Source: Cephalothrix spiralis (Eukaryota; Nemertea; Palaeonemertea; Archinemertea; Cephalotrichidae). From it: a DNA stretch of 13,731 bases. Below the pieces are notes generated by a model that saw nothing but the letters and a program-made list of their open reading frames with translations, made no database searches and had not been told where the DNA came from. Each line of letters starts with the position of its first letter. Position 1 is the first letter of the stretch. Of this stretch, positions 1-7,180 are shown one piece after another. Where the stretch lies: positions 1 to 13,731 of the forward strand of contig JAUCNG010112213.1 of assembly GCA_032353305.1 (NCBI GenBank). Reading direction: 5' to 3'. The position numbers and the translations under genes were made by a program.

Positions 1-261
1 TTTTTTGCAAGCTATTCAGAAGATTACATACTATATATTTCTGCAATAAAAGTTTTTTGGAAAATTTTGAGTTTATCTCTACCCATATACCTTAAGGGTT
101 AATGCTCGGCAAGCGGACCATTGTGTCTATTCGAGAAGTCATCTGACGCCCTAGGTCTACAGGCCTAAGGGTAAATAAAGCGGACCTTCTGTGTCTATTT
201 GAGCCTGTCATCCGATCGACACCCTTCCAATAAGTTGAAGTTCATAAGATCAAAAGGGTCG

Positions 262-420
262 TGCGCCTTTTTTACGAAGTGGTAGAAATCTGGGTTAAAA
301 ACCGGGATTAAAACCCAGGCTTGACGCCACTTCTTCACAGAAAAAACTCTTGGCGAGTTCCTGTGAGACTTGGTCAGGTTAAATACGTGGACTCTCCTCG
401 GATTAACCTGACTCTTATCG
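262..420 (+). repeat. Degraded tRNA-derived SINE, copy C
   Basis: The head keeps a tRNA-like order: a GAAGTGGTAGA stretch resembling the A box and D arm (about 276-287), then CCGGGATTAAAACCCAGG at about 302-319, which aligns with the T arm of the better copy at 4231-4246. It continues GCTTGACGCCACTTC, matching GCTTGACACAATCAC in that copy. The body ends in GGTCAGGTTAAATACGTGG (372-390), a string shared with both other copies. The end folds back: GTCAGGTTAA at 373-382 pairs perfectly with TTAACCTGAC at 403-412. The anticodon part of the head appears shortened. tRNA-derived SINEs are copied by LINE machinery from RNA polymerase III transcripts. This copy looks too mutated to be active. Confidence 0.55.
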
Positions 421-421
421 G

Positions 422-437
422 TATACATGCATGTATA
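422..437. repeat. 16-bp perfect palindrome
   Basis: The bases TATACATGCATGTATA are identical to their own reverse complement. The palindrome lies just beyond the end of SINE copy C. It is A+T-rich alternating purine-pyrimidine sequence and may be only a simple repeat. Confidence 0.6.
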
Positions 438-525
438 TGTAAAATAGATTAGAGTGCCGTTATAATAACCGTTAATGCTCGAAAATCGGACCATTATGTC
501 TATTCGAGAAGTTATCTAACGTCCT

Positions 526-963
526 TTAGAACAAAAAGGTTATGTGAAAATGGCTGTCTCTCGTGTCTCGTCAAAACATTTTGTTTATCAAAAAGAATGA
601 AATAGTCAAGGGAATGAAGGATGCTGTTTTAGTCACTATACTTTCACCTTGCCTAATGACCGAAGTTCATTAGTGACCCGTTAGTAATTAGACGGAGGTA
701 GACTACAGACAGAACTAGTTTACCGCGAAAATATTCTATGAAATAGATGTGATTGTGTCTCATGGGATCTTATCAACGGTAAAAAATATACATTGGGTAC
801 TTTTTTGATGTTAGTTAGACGAATGTCATAAAGGGTATTCTACGTAGAGAGTGACGATGTTAATGTTTTTCATCTTGCTAGAAGCAGCCCCTAACGTCCC
901 CACGCCGCGTTTAACAAACTGTTTTCGAAGCCACACTATCTTGGTGGTAAAAAAGTGGTGTTG
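526..963. other. No gene seen; possible degenerate repeat arm
   Basis: No supported coding region is seen here. A small hairpin has CTAATGA pairing with TCATTAG around 653-673. Bases 847-865 (GACGATGTTAATGTTTTT) nearly match the start of the right arm of the long hairpin at 1202-1219. A later ACGCCGCGTTT (about 902-912) loosely resembles GCACGGCGTTTT in that arm. This suggests a third, very worn copy of the arm, but the alignment is weak. Confidence 0.4.
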
Positions 964-1412
964 AAACACTGATTGAAAAGTAATTGGGGCATTCCAGCGT
1001 TAACATCGTCAGATAAATTGCAGTTTCTTTTGCGTTCTCCCTTAAATATCACCGGAGGTACATCACCTTTTTCAGATCTGAGAGATAGACGGTAAACTAG
1101 GTTAGTTGACGATGAAAATGCATTAAGTAAAACGCCATGCGACTTGTAATTACCGTGCTGTAGCGAGCAGAAAAATCGTTAACATAGTCCAATATTTTGC
1201 CGACGATGTTAACGTTTTTGAGCACTCTACAGCTCAGTGATTACAAGTCGCACGGCGTTTTACTCAATGCATTTTCATCTTCAACTAATATAGTTTACAG
1301 TCTATTTCTTAGATCTGAAAAAAGTACTTCCGGAGATATTGGAGAACGCAAAAAACTGCGATTTTTATCGGACGATCTGGAATGCCCCAATTACAGGTTT
1401 GCACTGTTTGCA
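964..1412. repeat. Long foldback hairpin, ~200-bp arms
   Basis: The left arm, from about 980 to 1189, is matched in reverse complement by 1202 to 1394. The outer 18 bases pair perfectly (GTAATTGGGGCATTCCAG at 980-997 with 1377-1394). Further matches include CAGATCTGA, TGCATT.AGTAAAACGCC and GCGACTTGTAAT, and the inner ends AACAT.GTC and GAC.ATGTT. Only about 12 bases separate the arms. Weaker pairing seems to continue outward to about 964 and 1412. Identity looks like 80-85% by eye, with several indels. This is a foldback transposon or an inverted duplication. A transcript would form dsRNA of about 200 bp. The 76-codon frame at 1197-1427 lies wholly in the right arm and is not counted as a gene. 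Confidence 0.85.
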
Positions 1413-2170
1413 GGTTTTCGAGACTAAATTAGGTTACGTTTCTATAGATTTGTCAATAATTTAAATGTATGAGCTAACACCAACAGGTTTAAAGATCTCT
1501 AAAGGCTACAATTTGTCCTCTCGATAAAATACGTTTTTCTACTGGTGTGTAGACTCAGTAGACATGATATTTTATTTATATGTTGAGATAGAACATGTCT
1601 AGTCTACTAATAACATTTCTGCAACTAAATTCTTTTAATAATAGCGTCGCTCGTTTTTAAGGAAATTTTTCACCCGAGAAAACGCGAAGGAAGTTATTCT
1701 TCGTTAATAAACGAGTAAAAAATCCCAAATCTTCCGAGGAAACCCAATTTAATTACAAGTATTCGGCCTTTCAACCTTCAATTAAGGTAAAACTGATTCC
1801 GCTTCACCCCTAGATTCAAAATTAGATTACGGAAGAGTAATCGTTTCTGTACAATCCTTAGGGAAGCCTATACGAATGATATATGGAATCTATTTAGGTC
1901 CGGTGTTGTGGCCCAGTTCTCTAAATCTGAATGATTCGCTTGGTATCGAACCCCGCCAGGGGAACAACTATCGATGGGTACTGTTGTCTAGTCTGGCTCG
2001 GTATATTTCTGGTAGTTCATCCAACAAATTTTGGACTGACAACTCCCCGGACTCAGCTGCGAAAGAAGCCAGAGTTGAGAGCACTCTTCCCTCTGGAAAC
2101 GAATTCGAAAATAGAACACAGCGAAGAGTTGAAATTGACATGCGCATGATCGGCCTCGAAGAGCGGTAGT
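1413..2170. other. No supported gene; small hairpins and one overlapping frame pair
   Basis: A 59-nt hairpin at 1549-1607 has GTAGAC and TAGACATG pairing with CATGTCTA and GTCTAC around an A+T loop. A smaller stem joins CTCGTTT near 1650 with AAACGAG near 1712. Between 1876 and 2169 two plus-strand frames of 97 and 72 codons overlap in a segment less A+T-rich than its surroundings. Neither peptide is recognisable. On the minus strand, 1950-1970 contains GGTTCGATACC, close to an RNA polymerase III B box, without a convincing A box. This could be a worn tRNA-derived repeat. Confidence 0.5.
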
Positions 2171-2179
2171 GTTTATTAA

Positions 2180-2261
2180 AACTGAAATGTGTAACTGAGG
2201 GAATATGTGTTAAACTGGACCCTCTGGTTTAAAACCGATTCCCTTAGTATACATTTCAGTT
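2180..2261. repeat. 82-nt near-complete hairpin (MITE or pre-miRNA-like)
   Basis: The outer stem AACTGAAATGT (2180-2190) pairs perfectly with ACATTTCAGTT (2251-2261). It continues with GTAACTGAGGGAAT against ATTCCCTTAGTAT, with one bulge and one mismatch. An inner stem TAAAC (2211-2215) pairs with GTTTA (2227-2231). The whole segment therefore folds into one rod about the size of an animal microRNA precursor. A very short MITE would look the same. No clean target-site duplication was found. Strand and transcription cannot be decided from sequence. Confidence 0.7.
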
Positions 2262-2313
2262 AAAATAATCAGAACCCCCAAGAGCTGAGTTTTATAAGGG
2301 TGTAATCGCACCA

Positions 2314-2347
2314 AGTCAACAGCTTACTAAGTCGACAGCTTACTAAG
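2314..2347. repeat. 16-bp tandem duplication
   Basis: Two adjacent copies of AAGTC.ACAGCTTACT differ at a single base (A or G at the sixth position). They lie just downstream of the 2180-2261 hairpin. This is a minor tandem repeat with no visible function. Confidence 0.7.
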
Positions 2348-2716
2348 TTTTAAGAGGGTATAAACAATTAAAAATATATCTTAATTAAAAATTTTGGTGT
2401 CTAAAAATACCTTAATCGCCCTTGGCTCATTGGTTGAACCAAGTCGACTATGAAATCGGCTAACAAGTACTGCTTGATTATGATTTGCAATCAGACTTGT
2501 AGTAATGTGGTCTCTAAATACAATTTATGTAATTATGACTTGCTGATTATCAGCATTTGATGAACTTATCCATAAACAGAGGCTGTACCGTTTGTATGTT
2601 CTCTTCAACACAAAAAGTAGGTCACAATAACGCGTAACGCCCCTCTCTTGAAACAATCATGTACGTACATAGACTATTACTTATTTATCAATGGAAAAGA
2701 GAAACGGGACTTAATG
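2348..2716. other. No gene seen
   Basis: This is A+T-rich sequence without a supportable frame. The only structure seen is a 13-base palindrome GCTGATTATCAGC at 2543-2555 and a repeated TTAATTAAAAA-type string near 2366-2395. Confidence 0.5.
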
Positions 2717-2760
2717 AAAGGGAAATGATGAATCTGCTGTAGACAGATTTTCCCTTTCTC
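2717..2760. repeat. 44-nt hairpin
   Basis: GAAAGGGAAA at the left pairs with TTTCCCTTTC at the right. Inside it AATCTG pairs with CAGATT around a short loop. A purine-rich run (GGAAAAGAGAAA) to the left and a pyrimidine-rich run (TCTTCTCTTTTATC) to the right may extend the stem loosely to about 2693-2775. It could be a short MITE remnant or a chance purine-pyrimidine pairing. Confidence 0.55.
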
Positions 2761-2775
2761 TTCTCTTTTATCTCT

Positions 2776-3160
2776 CTTTTGAAAAGCTAGTGCTCTTTGA
2801 TCTCAAACAAAACCTCGGAGGTAAAAAGAGCTCTACAAACAGTGACGTAGCAACTATCAAACATTGCTAAATAAAAGGGCTAATGGTATAATAGCAATCA
2901 AGCATAAATGTGAATTAGTGATCATTAGTGCCCGTGGCATAAAGTGTTTTTTTATCTAGAAAATTAAGTGACGCTTTTTATTTATATAAGCGATTGTATC
3001 AAAGGCGATAAAAAGTAACGCCCACCAGATGAAAGGAACATTATGATTCTCGATTCATTGTAATTGTCACTTTGTTCTAATCGTAATGTTCGCGCGCGAG
3101 CCAATTAGGTCACTTGTTTTGAATTGCACTGATCGAAATCAACGGAGTATGAGTCAACGT
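2776..3160. other. No gene seen
   Basis: No supported coding region, RNA gene or recognisable repeat was found in this A+T-rich stretch. Confidence 0.45.
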
Positions 3161-3163
3161 AAT

Positions 3164-3274
3164 AAATATTACTGTACGGTAAGTTGTATAGTTCGAAATT
3201 CCACTCGACCTTTGGTCACGTGGATTTACTCGTAATTCACATTGAACTACACGACTAACAGTACAGTAATATTA
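3164..3274. repeat. 111-nt multi-stem hairpin
   Basis: The outer stem AATATTACTGTAC (3165-3177) pairs with GTACAGTAATATT (3261-3273). Next, GTTGTATAGTTCGAA (3183-3197) pairs imperfectly with TTGAACTACACGAC (3242-3255). A terminal stem is formed by CCAC..GACC, the loop TTT and GGTC..GTGG (3201-3223). The right arm carries about 16 unpaired bases near 3224-3240. The layout fits a small foldback MITE or a structured transcript. No target duplication can be fixed because the flanks are A+T-rich. Confidence 0.7.
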
Positions 3275-3289
3275 TAAAATTTATGGGTA

Positions 3290-4170
3290 TTTATGGGCAA
3301 TTAAAAAGGCATTTTATCTCCCAATAAGTTACGAATGCACTATTTTATCCTTGCGCTTAAGAACCTGGTGGCGAATCAACCACCATCATGTCGACATTTT
3401 TATAGTTGCATATCCACCCATACCCAACTCATGTTTGGCTTGCGGCGCCCCTATTTAAAAAAACCTTACCAGCTGCTCCCACTACACTATTAGCAAAACT
3501 AAGGACCCTCGATGACGTAGAAAATATAGTACCACACTATTGCGCGGTAATTGTTGGAAATGAGCTAATGTTTTGTCAGGTAGTTGTTGTCCTATAGTCA
3601 GTATAAAATCTTATTAACCGAAGGAGTACTTTTGATTTCTGGGGCGTAGTGATTTGAGCGGAATTTTACATGAATTTGCGCATTTTTTGATGACGTCATC
3701 GGAGATATCGAAACTCAATTCCCTCGATTTTCAGTAATTGAGTAGCAAAATGAATGCCCTTTACTTCGATATATTACTTAGATCGTAGCACTGATCGTAG
3801 ATATGTAAACAGTGCCAAAATTGTGGCATAAAAGTTTGTGATTTAGTATTCTTTGCATCAATAGGGACGAGGTATTGATTGTGGGGAGCATACAACAATG
3901 TAAAAGAGTGCAGTTGAAACTAAAGGCAGACAATGCTGGTGTTTTGACAGATTCTCTACCGGAGCTGTACCACTTAGGCAAATCAGTAGAGGGGTAAGTT
4001 GACCTTTTAGCCAAAACACTTAGCGTATCAATAATTTGTAATGGGTTTTGACAGTCAAGTATGTTCTGTAACTTAGCTCTTGACAGCTTTTCGATACAAA
4101 CCATTAAGAATTAGAGCATGGAGAGATACTGGATGCTAACTGCAAGGTGTTTTTTGTTGGCAGAAAATTG
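3290..4170. other. No supported gene; weak coding-like frames
   Basis: The longest open frame in the window (108 codons, minus strand, 4104 to 3778) lies here. Its peptide is not obviously low-complexity. It contains a Cys/His cluster (NCTLLHCCM, then LLCHNF), but I recognise no family. An in-frame stop lies three codons upstream of its first Met. A 63-codon plus-strand frame (3406-3597) is likewise unrecognised. A small stem GGTGG/CCACC sits near 3367-3383. TGACGTCA, the cAMP-response-element palindrome, occurs at 3691-3698. I do not call a gene. Confidence 0.4.
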
Positions 4171-4357
4171 ATAAGAGTGTACGCCGCGATCGCGAGGGTG
4201 GAAGAGCTCCGGATTTGTACGCCGGAGGTTCCGGGATCGAGCCCGGGCTTGACACAATCACTTTCAATCGTGAATAACCTCAGGCTGGTTCCTTCGAATG
4301 CACACTGCTTCCTTGGTGGCTTGATCGATCGTCAGGTTTAATACATTGAGTGGGACG
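4171..4357 (+). repeat. tRNA-derived SINE, copy A, Thr(UGU)-like head
   Basis: Bases 4179-4255 follow a tRNA plan: a D-arm/A-box region GATCGCGAGGGTGGAAGAGC; an anticodon arm CCGGA/GCCGG with loop TTTGTAC, giving anticodon TGT; a five-base variable region; and a T arm CCGGG, loop ATCGAG, CCCGG. The T loop is one base short, the anticodon stem has a mismatch and the acceptor ends do not pair. This is therefore a tRNA-derived repeat head rather than a functional tRNA. The body continues GCTTGACACAATCAC and ends GTCAGGTTTAATACATTGAGTG. It shares both ends with copies B and C. Relationship to tRNA-Thr is my reading of the loop; a closely similar tRNA could be the source. Confidence 0.65.
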
Positions 4358-4385
4358 CTGTCCCACTCCACGTATTTAACCTGAC
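4331..4385. repeat. Central hairpin of the SINE pair
   Basis: GTCAGGTT (4331-4338) pairs with AACCTGAC (4378-4385), and GAGTGGGAC (4348-4356) pairs with GTCCCACTC (4360-4368). Both pairs share exactly the same centre. The same GTCAGGTTAA..TTAACCTGAC foldback ends SINE copy C, so the hairpin may be a feature of the family's 3' end. Confidence 0.75.
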
Positions 4386-4515
4386 CGAGCCACCCAGAAA
4401 AAAGTGTACGCTGAAGTTCTTCCCGATGGAAAGTAGTGTCGAGCCCGGGTGTGGAAACCGGGACCTCCGGATTCAAATACCGACTCTCTACTTATCTGCA
4501 ACCGATGAGGGGGAT
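4358..4515 (-). repeat. tRNA-derived SINE, copy B, tail-to-tail with copy A
   Basis: Read on the minus strand, the head runs AGTAGAGAGTCGGTATTTG, then TCCGGAGGTCCCGG and CCCGGGCTCGACAC. These align with the same parts of copy A. It ends GGTGGCTCGGTCAGGTTAAA then TACGTGGAGTGGGAC. The tails of A and B meet in an imperfect inverted repeat from 4331 to 4385 centred on 4358, whose inner nine bases (GAGTGGGAC) pair perfectly. The arms differ in length by about 24 bases, so this is two diverged copies or one old foldback. The 70-codon minus-strand frame and the 64-codon plus-strand frame here are products of the repeat. Confidence 0.6.
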
Positions 4516-5434
4516 CCGAGGGGGCGAAGCTCCCATGAGCCGCAAAGCGCAGTTTACTTTATAAGCAAAATTGATATCATCAAATAACATGCAGGCAACA
4601 TATCATAAAGCCATATCCCCTTCCCCCAACCCTTGAAAATATCTCAACAATGCTGGACGAATTACAAATATGATATTAGTCAATCCAGGTGCATATAGAT
4701 CATATAGTCTATCAGGTGCTATGGTCTCTCTCAGATCATCTGTGGCGCATTATCTGGGAATCGTGTCTAGAGTTCATGCAGGTTCATGCTTTTACGATAT
4801 AAGTACTTATCGCTGATTGGCCAAGTGCTAAAAACATCGCCACAAATCATACAAAGTATAACTAAGAATGGAGCACCTCTTACTATAGGCACCTGGTCTA
4901 TCTTAATCAGCGAGAACGGCGTAATTGTTCCTTTGATACTCATGAAGTCTTGTTTACAAACAAATTGCTAAAAACTGAAGTTAGAATCCTTTAAAACACC
5001 GACGTAGTGATTCCGCGAGTCTAGAAAATATACGTCTTGTTTTTCTAAAAAGAATTACAACTAAATGCAAAGCCCAGGAGATTTATATCTCCAAGCTATA
5101 TATTTTCAAGCATCCATCTTGAGAGTTATAAAAGAAGAAACACCATTAATAAACTACAAGTTCAAGAAATATACCTCCTAGGCTCTAAAAGAAACTAACG
5201 TATTCGGCACAATTTTGATATTTTTAACAGGAATGTGGTTTTGTCACATTTCTATCGCCAAGAGAGTCAACGAGACTAGTAAAATCCTATCCGCTGAAAT
5301 TGTTTGATATTTTGATGAAATTTGTACGAGAGCCCGATGGGAAATATCAGATATCGATCGACATCGATTATAACCATTTCTGATTTTATGTCAACATAGT
5401 CAATGTCTAATCAGAGCCGGGTCACGGTAGGGCC
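4516..5434. other. No gene seen
   Basis: No frame here gives a recognisable peptide. A small duplication of GTTCATGC lies at 4772-4789. The rest is plain A+T-rich sequence. Confidence 0.5.
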
Positions 5435-5570
5435 TACTATATTCGCCGGTAAAACTGCAACTTTGTTGACCAGTAAAATCCTTTGGTGGTTTTGATCCAT
5501 GATGTCCGGACTTCATTTCCTGAAAATGTCTAAAATCGCCGGAATTGCTTAGTTTTAGATTTGTAGGGTA

Positions 5571-5581
5571 GCGCATGCGCA
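5571..5581. promoter_or_regulatory. NRF1-like site inside the MITE arm
   Basis: GCGCATGCGCA matches the core of the NRF1 binding consensus (YGCGCAYGCGCR), and its first ten bases are a perfect palindrome. The right arm holds a partly decayed counterpart, TTGCGCATGCA at about 6009-6019. Whether it binds anything is unknown; it is noted as a motif match carried by a repeat. Confidence 0.35.
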
Positions 5582-5713
5582 ATTCGCATAAAATACCAGC
5601 AGATTCCGGTAAAATACGGAGTGGTTTCTATCTATCTGTAATACATTTATATGACATAAAGTCAGCCGATACAGAGTTGATAAAGAATCAATGATAATGA
5701 AGTTACCTCTGTA

Positions 5714-5930
5714 AGGGCTCCGTTACACTGGGCTGATTTTTAGCTGCCGACCTCGTCCCGATTAAACAAAATTTGATCAAATCCTGTGATGTGTGACTGA
5801 AAATTCAAAATTGTATTGTTGTCGTAATACAATTTTGAATTTTTCGGTCACGCATCACAGGATTTGATCAAATTTTGTTTAATCGGGACGAGGTCGGCAG
5901 CTAAAAATTAGCCCAGTGTAACGGAGCCCT
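5714..5930. mobile_element. 217-bp near-perfect hairpin MITE nested in copy 1
   Basis: The arms run 5714-5817 and 5826-5930 around an eight-base loop. They start AGGGCTCCGTTACACTGGGC and differ by only about three substitutions and one indel, so the element is nearly all terminal inverted repeat. TA lies on both sides (5712-5713 and 5931-5932). The second copy of the host element reads CTCTGTAACGGCTG at the matching place. Here the same words, CTCTG-TA and TA-AACGGCTG, flank the insert, apart from one extra A. This supports a TA target duplication and shows the insert is younger than its host. The high arm identity fits a recent insertion, though cruciform repair can also keep arms alike. Confidence 0.9.
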
Positions 5931-6166
5931 TAAACGGCTGATTAGATGTTGTATAAACAGATAGAAACATGTCCCTTTTTACCGGAATCCGCTGACATTT
6001 TTGCGAATTGCGCATGCACAACTCTAAAACTCGACTGCGCATGATTGAAAACTGAGCAACCGGCGATTTTTTCAACTATCAGGACATCATGGATCATAAC
6101 TACCAAAGCAACAAAGATGCAGTATTAGCGGCGAATATAGTATCATAATAAAACATTATTGACTGT

Positions 6167-6222
6167 AATTCAATTTTGAAACCTCACTCGTTTCGAAACT
6201 CTTACAGTTTCAAAATCGAATT
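6167..6222. repeat. 56-nt hairpin
   Basis: AATTCAATTTTGAAAC (6167-6182) pairs with GTTTCAAAATCGAATT (6207-6222), with one mismatch in 16. The loop holds a ten-base palindrome GTTTCGAAAC at 6190-6199. It starts only 25 bases beyond the foldback MITE and may be a separate short insertion. Confidence 0.65.
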
Positions 6223-6816
6223 GCTTAGTATATAACTGCAGTTAATTGTATAATATATGCGTTAATTTGCATTCGAGCCGAATTTTGAAAATAGTTTTCA
6301 ATGTGACTTCCATTCATCATGTACATGTATACCAAGTTTCATCACAATCAAACAATATCTCCACAATGACAATATCCGACAAAATACACACTACGCACAA
6401 ATATAAAATATCCTTTAATTGCACCATGCACGGGCTTTTCCAAAGAGCCTCCCATTATCTCACACTCCATAAAATACTTTATACACTGTAGATTCAAAAT
6501 ATGTTGAATTCAAGCTTTTAGTGGCTGAAAATTAATGATTCCGTCAATTTTTTCACCTGCCTTGGGAGAAATAGATTGATGATAAATCATTAGATTCCCA
6601 ATGGGAGATTTTTAACTAACCAATAACCTATACGTCTTCCTAAGAAAGATAGTTTTTCTAACGACTTTTGATTTGTCAAAGCTAACGCTAAATGACTTAA
6701 GAAATGAATCTTGTCATACTCGGTCATACTGCGAATTAGTATAAGAAAAATGGGTTAAACGTTTTTTGAGAGGCCATAAATCGTCTTGGTTGTGTCGAGG
6801 GGTGTGGAACTTCTTT
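6223..6816. other. No gene seen; possible repeat fragment
   Basis: An 81-codon plus-strand frame at 6246-6491 has a biased Ser/His/Ile composition and no recognisable domain. The string ACCAAGTTTCATCACAATC at about 6331-6349 resembles a phrase common in dispersed invertebrate repeats, but this is memory-based and weak. Nothing else was identified. Confidence 0.35.
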
Positions 6817-7015
6817 AAATACTTTTAAATATTTTGAAGATTTTGAATATTTTTAAATATTTTGAATATTTTTAAATATTTTGAATATTTTTAAATATTT
6901 TGAATACTTTTAAATATTTTAAATATTTTGAATATATTTTAATATTTTGAATATTTTCAAATTTTTTGAATATTTTTAAATATTTTGAGTTTTTTTTAAA
7001 TATTTTAAATATTAA
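6817..7015. repeat. A+T minisatellite, 19-bp period
   Basis: About ten units of a 19-bp motif (TTTTGAATATTTTTAAATA) run in tandem. Three or four units between about 6838 and 6905 are nearly identical, and the edges are degenerate. The 101-codon minus-strand frame overlapping it is an artefact: its Phe/Lys/Ile/Asn-rich C-terminal half is simply the translated repeat. Confidence 0.9.
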
Positions 7016-7018
7016 AAA

Positions 7019-7180
7019 TGTTGTGGATGCGGCCTCGGCCAAATGTATCCACAATGGGCGACGCCTATTGCGCCAAAACAGGTAGCAACCGCGAACAAAG
7101 GCGTATTGTGGCCAAGAGCAGCTAGGCACAGAAAAAATGCCGGGGTTGCCGTTATTTGACGATCCCATGCAGGACAACTT
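7019..7180. other. Small G+C-rich island with overlapping stems
   Basis: This stretch of about 160 bp is clearly richer in G+C than the A+T minisatellite it abuts. TTGTGGAT (7021-7028) pairs with ATCCACAA (7047-7054). CCACAAT (7049-7055) and ACGCCT (7061-7066) pair with AGGCGT (7099-7104) and ATTGTGG (7105-7111). The same CCACAA string can therefore take part in two alternative stems. The minus-strand frame through it (from 7177) begins MSCMGSSNNGNPGIFSVPSC and is unusually rich in Trp, Arg and Cys, but I recognise no family. It could be a fragment of a dispersed repeat. Confidence 0.5.

Larger units (their letters stand above)
98..525. repeat. Three copies of a ~55-bp direct repeat
   Basis: A unit starting GTTAATGCTCG and containing CGGACCATT, GTCTATTCGAGAAGT and ATCT.ACG occurs at 98-152 and again at 471-525, with about seven differences over 55 bases. 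A shorter, more diverged copy lies at about 166-216 (AAGCGGACC, TGTGTCTATTTGAG). Copies 1 and 2 form a loose tandem with a spacing of about 70 bp. Copies 2 and 3 flank a segment that contains a degraded SINE. The copies may be an old tandem array split by an insertion, or the repeated ends of a larger element. No coding role is seen; the 99-codon minus-strand frame across this region crosses the repeats and looks accidental. Confidence 0.75.
5437..6140. mobile_element. Foldback MITE with CTATATTCGCCG ends, copy 1 (carries a nested insert)
   Basis: The termini are CTATATTCGCCG at 5437-5448 and its exact reverse complement at 6129-6140, flanked by TA at 5435-5436 and 6141-6142. The two halves match along most of their length; examples are TGATCCATGATGTCC, AAAATCGCCGG, GCATGCGCAATTCGC, ATTCCGGTAAAA, TTTCTATCTGT and AATCAGCCG-like strings. 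No transposase is present. TA flanks and terminal inverted repeats suggest mobilisation by a TA-targeting DNA transposase, for example of the Tc1/mariner group, but the family is not identified. Without the nested insert the element is about 485 bp, close to the second copy at 13101-13570. Frames in it, including the 60-codon one at 5400-5582, are incidental. Confidence 0.85.

Noticed and set aside
195-494. 99-codon minus-strand frame
   Set aside because: It crosses the direct repeats and the SINE copy; no recognisable domain.
1197-1427. 76-codon plus-strand frame
   Set aside because: It lies inside the right arm of the long hairpin and is explained by that repeat.
1876-2169. Overlapping 97- and 72-codon frames as a gene
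   Set aside because: Two frames open at once, no recognisable peptide and no start or splice context that favours one.
4179-4255. Functional tRNA-Thr gene
   Set aside because: The acceptor ends do not pair, the T loop is one base short and the anticodon stem has a mismatch; the sequence continues into a SINE body.
6872-7177. 101-codon minus-strand frame
   Set aside because: Half of it is translated 19-bp A+T minisatellite.
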